From the NCBI GenBank assembly GCA_914767885.1, contig CAJZBQ010000025.1:620001-684000 (forward strand): a stretch of DNA of 64,000 nt. The letters are read 5' to 3'. Shown piece after piece: positions 60,301-64,000 of the stretch (positions are counted from its first letter, which is position 1; each line of letters opens with the position of its first letter). A model generated the notes under the pieces. That model had not been told where the DNA came from. It did no database searches and saw only the letters and a program-made list of their open reading frames with translations. Origin of the DNA: Blepharisma stoltei (lineage: Eukaryota > Ciliophora > Heterotrichea > Heterotrichida > Blepharismidae). Position numbers and translations under genes: made by a program.

Positions 60301-63300
60301 TGGAGAAGTACAGTTACTGCAAGTTCCATTATTTAAGATTAGGCCATTAGAGCATCCAGTGCATGTTGTAGCAGTTTCAGAACATTTAGAGCATGGTGAT
60401 GTGCATTGTTCACAAGTGGAATTGCTTGAAAAGTACCCATCGGCGCACTCACAAGCTGAATTAGTAAGATTATAGCCGTTTGGACACTTTGTGCATACTG
60501 TAGAGCTCGAACATTCTATGCAAGGAGATGTGCATTGAGTACAGGTATTACCAGAAAGATAGTATCCAGTTACACAACTTGTGCAGTTAGTAACGGTTTC
60601 TTGACACTGGGAGCACGGAGATGTACAGTTACTGCAAGTTCCATTATTTAAGATTAGGCCATTAGAGCATCCAGTGCATGCTGTAGCAGTCCCAAAACAT
60701 TTAGAGCATGGTGATGCGCATTGTTCACAAGTGGAATTGTTCGTAAAGTACCCATCGCCACACTCACAAGTTGAATTAGCAAGAGTAAAACCGTTTGAAC
60801 ACTTTGTGCATACTGTAGAGCTCGAACATTCTGTGCAAGGGGATGTGCATTGAGTACAGGCATTACCAGAAAGATAGTATCCAGTTACACAGCTTGTGCA
60901 ATTCGTAACAGTTTCTTGACACTGGGAGCATGGAGAAGTACAGTTACTGCAAGTTCCATTATTTAAGATTAGGCCATTAGAGCATCCAGTGCAGGCTGTA
61001 GCACTTCCAGAACATTTATAGCATGGGGATGTGCATTGCTGGCAGGTAGAATTGTTTGAAAAGTACCCATCGGCACACTCACAAGCTGAATTAGTAAGAT
61101 TATAGCCGTTTGGACACTTTGTGCATATTGTATCACTAGAGCATTCTAAACAAGGACTTGTGCATTGATTGCAGCTATTACCAGATAGATAGTGTCCAGT
61201 CTCACAGCTTGTGCAATTCGTAGAACTTGTTTGGCACTCAGAACAAGGTGAACTGCATTGCACGCAAGCTGTACTGTTCGAAAAGTACCCATCAGCGCAC
61301 TCACAAGCTGAGTTAGTAAGATTAAAGCCGCTTGAACACTTTGTGCATACTGTAGAGCTCGAACATTCTGTACAAGGAGATGTGCATTGGGTGCAGGTAT
61401 TACCAGAAAGATAGTATCCAGTAACACAGCTTGTGCAATTAGTAACGGTTTCTTGACACCCAGAGCATGGAGAAGTACAGTTACTGCAAGTTCCATTATC
61501 TAAGATTAGGCCATTAGAGCATCCAGTACAGGTTGTAGCACTTCCAGAACATTTAGAGCATGGTGATGCGCATTGTTCACAAGTGGAATTGTTCGTAAAG
61601 TACCCATCGCCACACTCACAAGTTGAATTAGCAAGAGTAAAACCGTTTGAACACTTTGTGCATACTGTAGAGCTCGAACATTCTGTGCAAGGAGATGTGC
61701 ATTGAGTACAGGCATTACCAGAAAGATAGTATCCAGTTACACAGCTTGTACAATTAGTAACGCTTTCTTGACACTGGGAGCATGGAGATGTACAGTTACT
61801 GCAAGTTCCATTATCTAAGATTAGGCCATTAGAGCATCCAGTGCATGCTGTAGCACTTCCAGAACATTTAGAGCATGGTGATGTGCATTGCTGGCAGGTA
61901 GAATTGTTTGAAAAGTACCCATCGGCACACTCACAAGCTGAATTAGTAAGATTATAGCCGTTTGGACACTTTGTGCATATTGTATCACTAGAGCATTCTA
62001 AACAAGGACTTGTGCATTGATTGCAGCTATTACCAGATAGATAGTGTCCAGTCTCACAGCTTGTGCAATTCGTAGAACTTGTTTGGCACTCAGAACAAGG
62101 TGAACTGCATTGCACGCAAGCTGTACTGTTCGAAAAGTACCCATCAGCGCACTCACAAGCTGAGTTAGTAAGATTAAAGCCGCTTGAACACTTTGTGCAT
62201 ACTGTAGAGCTCGAACATTCTGTACAAGGAGATGTGTATTGAATTTAAAAAAATCTTTAAAAATATCTATTTTTTTAAATTATAATAAAAAAATAAAAAA
62301 TTGCTTAAAAATGATATAAGCATTTTTGTGCATTGGGTGCAGGTATTACCAGAAAGATAGTATCCAGTAACACAGCTTGTGCAATTAGTAACGGTTTCTT
62401 GACACCCAGAGCATGGAGAAGTACAGTTACTGCAAGTTCCATTATCTAAGATTAGGCCATTAGAGCATCCAGTGCAGGTTGTAGCACTTCCAGAACATTT
62501 AGAGCATGGTGATGCGCATTGTTCACAAGTGGAATTGTTCGTAAAGTACCCATCGCTACACTCACAAGTTGAATTAGCAAGAGTAAAACCGTTTGAACAC
62601 TTTGTGCATACTGTAGAGCTCGAACATTCTGTGCAAGGGGATGTGCATTGAGTACAGGCATTACCAGAAAGATAGTATCCAGTTACACAGCTTGTGCAAT
62701 TCGTAACAGTTTCTTGACACCCAGAGCATGGAGAAGTACAGTTACTGCAAGTTCCATTATTTAAGATTAGGCCATTAGAGCATCCAGTGCAGGTTGTAGC
62801 ACTTCCAGAACATTTAGAGCATGGTGATGTGCATTGCTGGCAGGTAGAATTGTTTGAAAAGTACCCATCAGGGCACTCACAAGCTGAATTAGTAAGATTA
62901 TAGTCGCTTGGACACTTTGTGCATACTGTATCACTAGAGCATTCTAAGCAAGGACTTGTGCATTGAGTACAGCTATTACCAGATAGATAGTGTCCAGCTT
63001 CACAGCTTGTGCAATTAGTAGAACTCGTTTGGCACTTAGAGCAAGGTGAACTGCATTGCACGCAAGCTGTACTGTTCGAAAAGTACCCATCGCCACACTC
63101 ACAAGCTGAATTAGTAAGATTATAGCCACTTGAACACTTTGTGCATGTTGTAGCACTCGAGCATTCTGTACAAGGAGATGTGTATTGGATTTTAATAAAA
63201 TCTTTAAAAAAATATCAATTTTTAAAGAATAAAAAAATTTAAAAATAGCTTAAAAATTGAAATTAAGATTTTGTGCATTGGGTGCAGGTATTACCAGAAA

Positions 63301-64000
63301 GATAGTATCCAGTTACACAGCTTGTGCAATTCGTAACAGTTTCTTGACACCCAGAGCATGGAGAAGTACAGTTACTGCAAGTTCCATTATTTAAGATTAG
63401 GCCATTAGAGCATCCAGTACAGGTTGTAGCACTTCCAGAACATTTAGAGCAAGGTGATGTGCATTGATCGCAGGAATTTCCAGACAAGTAATAGCCATCA
63501 TGACATGCTGTACAATTAGTTGTGCTTGTTTGGCATTCAGAACATGGTGAGGTACAGTTCAATGTGCATGTGTTTCCGTTTAAGGAATAGTTAGACTGGC
63601 ATTCGGTACAATTTGTCGCAATAGTAGAGCATTTAGAGCATGGTGATGTGCATTGCTCGCAAGAATTGCCAGACAAGTAATAACCATCCTTACAGCTTGT
63701 GCAATTTGTTGAGCTTGTTTGACATTCAGAGCATGATGATGTACAATTGTTGCAAGTATTCCCATCTAAGTAATATCCGCTTACACAAGCTGTACAATTC
63801 GTGTTATCAGAACTACAAGTTGAGCATGGAGTAGTGCATTCTGTCAAACTTCTTGTGTCTTGATGATGTGAGTAGGATTCAGTGAGGTTCCATTCGAATT
63901 TGCTTGGTATGTAAGAGTCCTCTTCATCAGAATTTTCTTCAAGCCCTCTTTTTTCATTACCCCCGCCATTTATGGCACTTTCTTCAGTAAGGTACTGAAT
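45328..64000 (-). CDS. Gene A: giant polycystin-1-like Cys-rich/REJ/GPS membrane protein (partial, interrupted germline form)
   Basis: The 5' end lies beyond the window. Entering at 64000: an acidic region, then at 63847 a huge array of 'CTSPCxxC' modules, about 4,000 residues; then 'SYDSASKSCLCNSGYTLS', a 'FKVPVDTTVDPSC' domain, REJ-type sequence ('ASSSKDPD', 'YAWTCTNHLDGTAC', 'SKDSRTASYTI'), a GPS-like motif ('WGCVYYNETSSNWTESNC', 'VYHFSMYKL'), a first helix ('YILVVVLFIGLLLAPIMVII'), a long acidic loop, and C-terminal helices ending 'MIVRYFLIQAYPSNEAIKS'. With 17 IESs removed, 16,749 nt (5,583 codons) remain, and codon phase agrees across each junction. The domain order matches gene B. Surface receptor or channel-associated role inferred from REJ/GPS relatives. 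Confidence 0.85.
46750..46822. other. 73-bp IES in gene A (TAA repeat)
   Basis: TAA at 46747-46749 and 46820-46822. Removal gives 'ASTANDLVTQSSIND', matching 'ATAEDLVTQSSMSGD' in gene B, which is uninterrupted here. Confidence 0.82.
47121..47230. other. 110-bp TA-bounded IES in gene A, site shared with gene B
   Basis: TA at 47119-47120 and 47229-47230; joins 'SYVSSQS' to 'TMTNTLLDSVLGAVYS'. Same codon as the 108-bp gene B IES. Confidence 0.8.
47710..47790. other. 81-bp IES in gene A (TAA repeat), site shared with gene B
   Basis: TAA at 47707-47709 and 47788-47790. Removal joins 'LALNVNL' to 'GAACSDTVPSV'. Confidence 0.8.
48794..49067. mobile_element. Decayed MITE-type IES in gene A, 274 bp (TTA repeat)
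   Basis: TTA at 48791-48793 and 49065-49067; ends CTCCCCATTATAA and GCGAGGGGAT. The right end still shows two degenerate direct motifs (ACTCACGAAGCG, TCTGAAGCGAGGGG). Gene B has no insertion here. Confidence 0.82.
49640..49915 (-). mobile_element. Gamma-type MITE IES in gene A, 276 bp (TGA repeat)
   Basis: TGA at 49637-49639 and 49913-49915; ends CTCCACCCTTTAAACTGG and CCAATTTAAAGGGGGGAG. Reverse orientation, palindromic end on the right. Excision restores 'SSYDSASKSC'; gene B is uninterrupted at the same codon. Confidence 0.9.
52071..52165. other. Array IES 1 (95 bp)
   Basis: TGTG at 52067-52070 and 52162-52165. Interrupts 'VQCT|SPCSEC'; the conserved Cys codon is only correct if the right-hand copy's following CATTGA is kept. 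Confidence 0.82.
52481..52573. other. Array IES 2 (93 bp)
   Basis: TGTG repeats; left copy followed by AATTGAAG, right copy by CATTGATGG. Length is a multiple of three but internal stops occur. Confidence 0.8.
52889..52980. other. Array IES 3 (92 bp)
   Basis: ATGTG repeats at both edges; 92 bp shifts the frame unless removed. Confidence 0.82.
53833..53924. other. Array IES 4 (92 bp)
   Basis: TGTG at 53829-53832 and 53921-53924. Right part ATATAAGCATTTTTG-like, shared with several others. Confidence 0.82.
55092..55184. other. Array IES 5 (93 bp)
   Basis: TGTG at 55088-55091 and 55181-55184. Very close in sequence to array IES 6. Confidence 0.82.
56037..56129. other. Array IES 6 (93 bp)
   Basis: TGTG at 56033-56036 and 56126-56129; carries an in-frame stop (after '...FLFSFIL'). 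Confidence 0.82.
56982..57071. other. Array IES 7 (90 bp), open in frame
   Basis: TGTG repeats; 30 codons with no stop, so unexcised copies would add a hydrophobic peptide (KMLLSFLDIFLFLLFF...) rather than end the protein. Confidence 0.8.
58239..58332. other. Array IES 8 (94 bp)
   Basis: Extended 10-bp direct repeat TGTGCATTGA at both edges; frame-shifting length. Confidence 0.82.
59185..59272. other. Array IES 9 (88 bp)
   Basis: TGTGCATTGA at both edges; the shortest of the set, with a small internal deletion. Confidence 0.82.
60125..60217. other. Array IES 10 (93 bp)
   Basis: TGTGCATTG at both edges; right part AAATTAAGATTTTG as in IES 8 and 12. Confidence 0.82.
62237..62330. other. Array IES 11 (94 bp)
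   Basis: TGTG at 62233-62236 and 62327-62330; frame-shifting length confirmed by the phase of the flanking frames. Confidence 0.82.
63183..63275. other. Array IES 12 (93 bp)
   Basis: TGTG at 63179-63182 and 63272-63275; nearest to the N-terminal side of the array. Confidence 0.82.

Larger units (their letters stand above)
49920..63850 (-). repeat. Higher-order tandem repeat encoding the Cys-rich array of gene A
   Basis: Basic modules are about 31 residues ('CTSPCSKCSGSATTCTGCSNGLILNNGTCSN'-like), 31 residues ('CTSPCSGCQE...CTSCVTGYYLSGN') and 45 residues ('CTSPCLECSSDTVCTKC...CECADGYFSSNSTCQQ'). They combine into larger periods. Distances between successive IES starts, from 52889 upward, are 944, 1259, 945, 945, 1257, 946, 940, (1260 + 852), 946 bp. 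The array near 52 kb uses a shorter period (408-410 bp). Confidence 0.9.

Overview
The window looks like micronuclear (germline) DNA of a heterotrich ciliate, most likely Blepharisma or a close relative. This is inferred from the sequence; no database was searched. Four independent signs support it. (1) UGA is read as tryptophan: in-frame TGA codons align with TGG in neighbouring paralogs, while TAA and TAG end the genes. (2) Introns are 15 or 16 nt long. (3) Genes are interrupted by AT-rich or repeat-derived segments whose exact removal restores the reading frame, as expected of internal eliminated sequences (IESs). (4) There is a MITE of about 390 bp with C/G-tract ends, the size I recall for the abundant Blepharisma germline MITE (BogoMITE).

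Layout. 1-970: AT-rich flank with a decayed LINE reverse-transcriptase fragment. 980-4692 (+): secreted Cys-rich repeat protein ('gene D'). About 4640-15855: two tandem copies of a 5-6 kb unit, each with the same unknown gene ('gene H', -), an older broken copy of it and degraded coding debris; only the first copy carries a MITE. 15860-20500: MITEs, a dead polycystin/REJ-like paralog ('gene C') and unassigned GC-richer DNA. 20922-30304 (-): 'gene B', a secreted Cys-rich/REJ/GPS/multi-pass membrane protein interrupted by 11 removable insertions. 30.3-34.1 kb: a MITE, a small unknown gene ('gene E') and an 0.86-kb retroposon-like element. 34151-34867 (+): secreted methyltransferase-like protein. 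34.9-43.5 kb: a cluster of intact and broken copies of a secreted beta-propeller carbohydrate-enzyme-like family ('F/G family'). 45328 to beyond 64000 (-): 'gene A', a giant paralog of gene B whose Cys-rich part is a higher-order tandem repeat carrying 12 homologous IESs of 88-95 bp.

Frame test. I checked codon phase on both sides of every insertion proposed for genes A, B, D and F. With all insertions and introns removed, each becomes one open frame under UGA=Trp: A 16,749 nt (5,583 codons, 5' end outside the window), B 6,099 nt (2,033 codons), D 3,360 nt (1,120 codons), F 1,947 nt (649 codons).

Two mobile-DNA classes supply most insertions. One is a MITE group ending CTCCC...GGGAG, flanked by a 3-bp duplication of form T-N-A. 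It occurs in at least three subfamilies with the same architecture but unrelated core words. The other is a set of GC-richer, retroposon-like segments flanked by 8-15-bp direct repeats. Both lie inside exons, so both must be removed during somatic genome development if these genes are functional.
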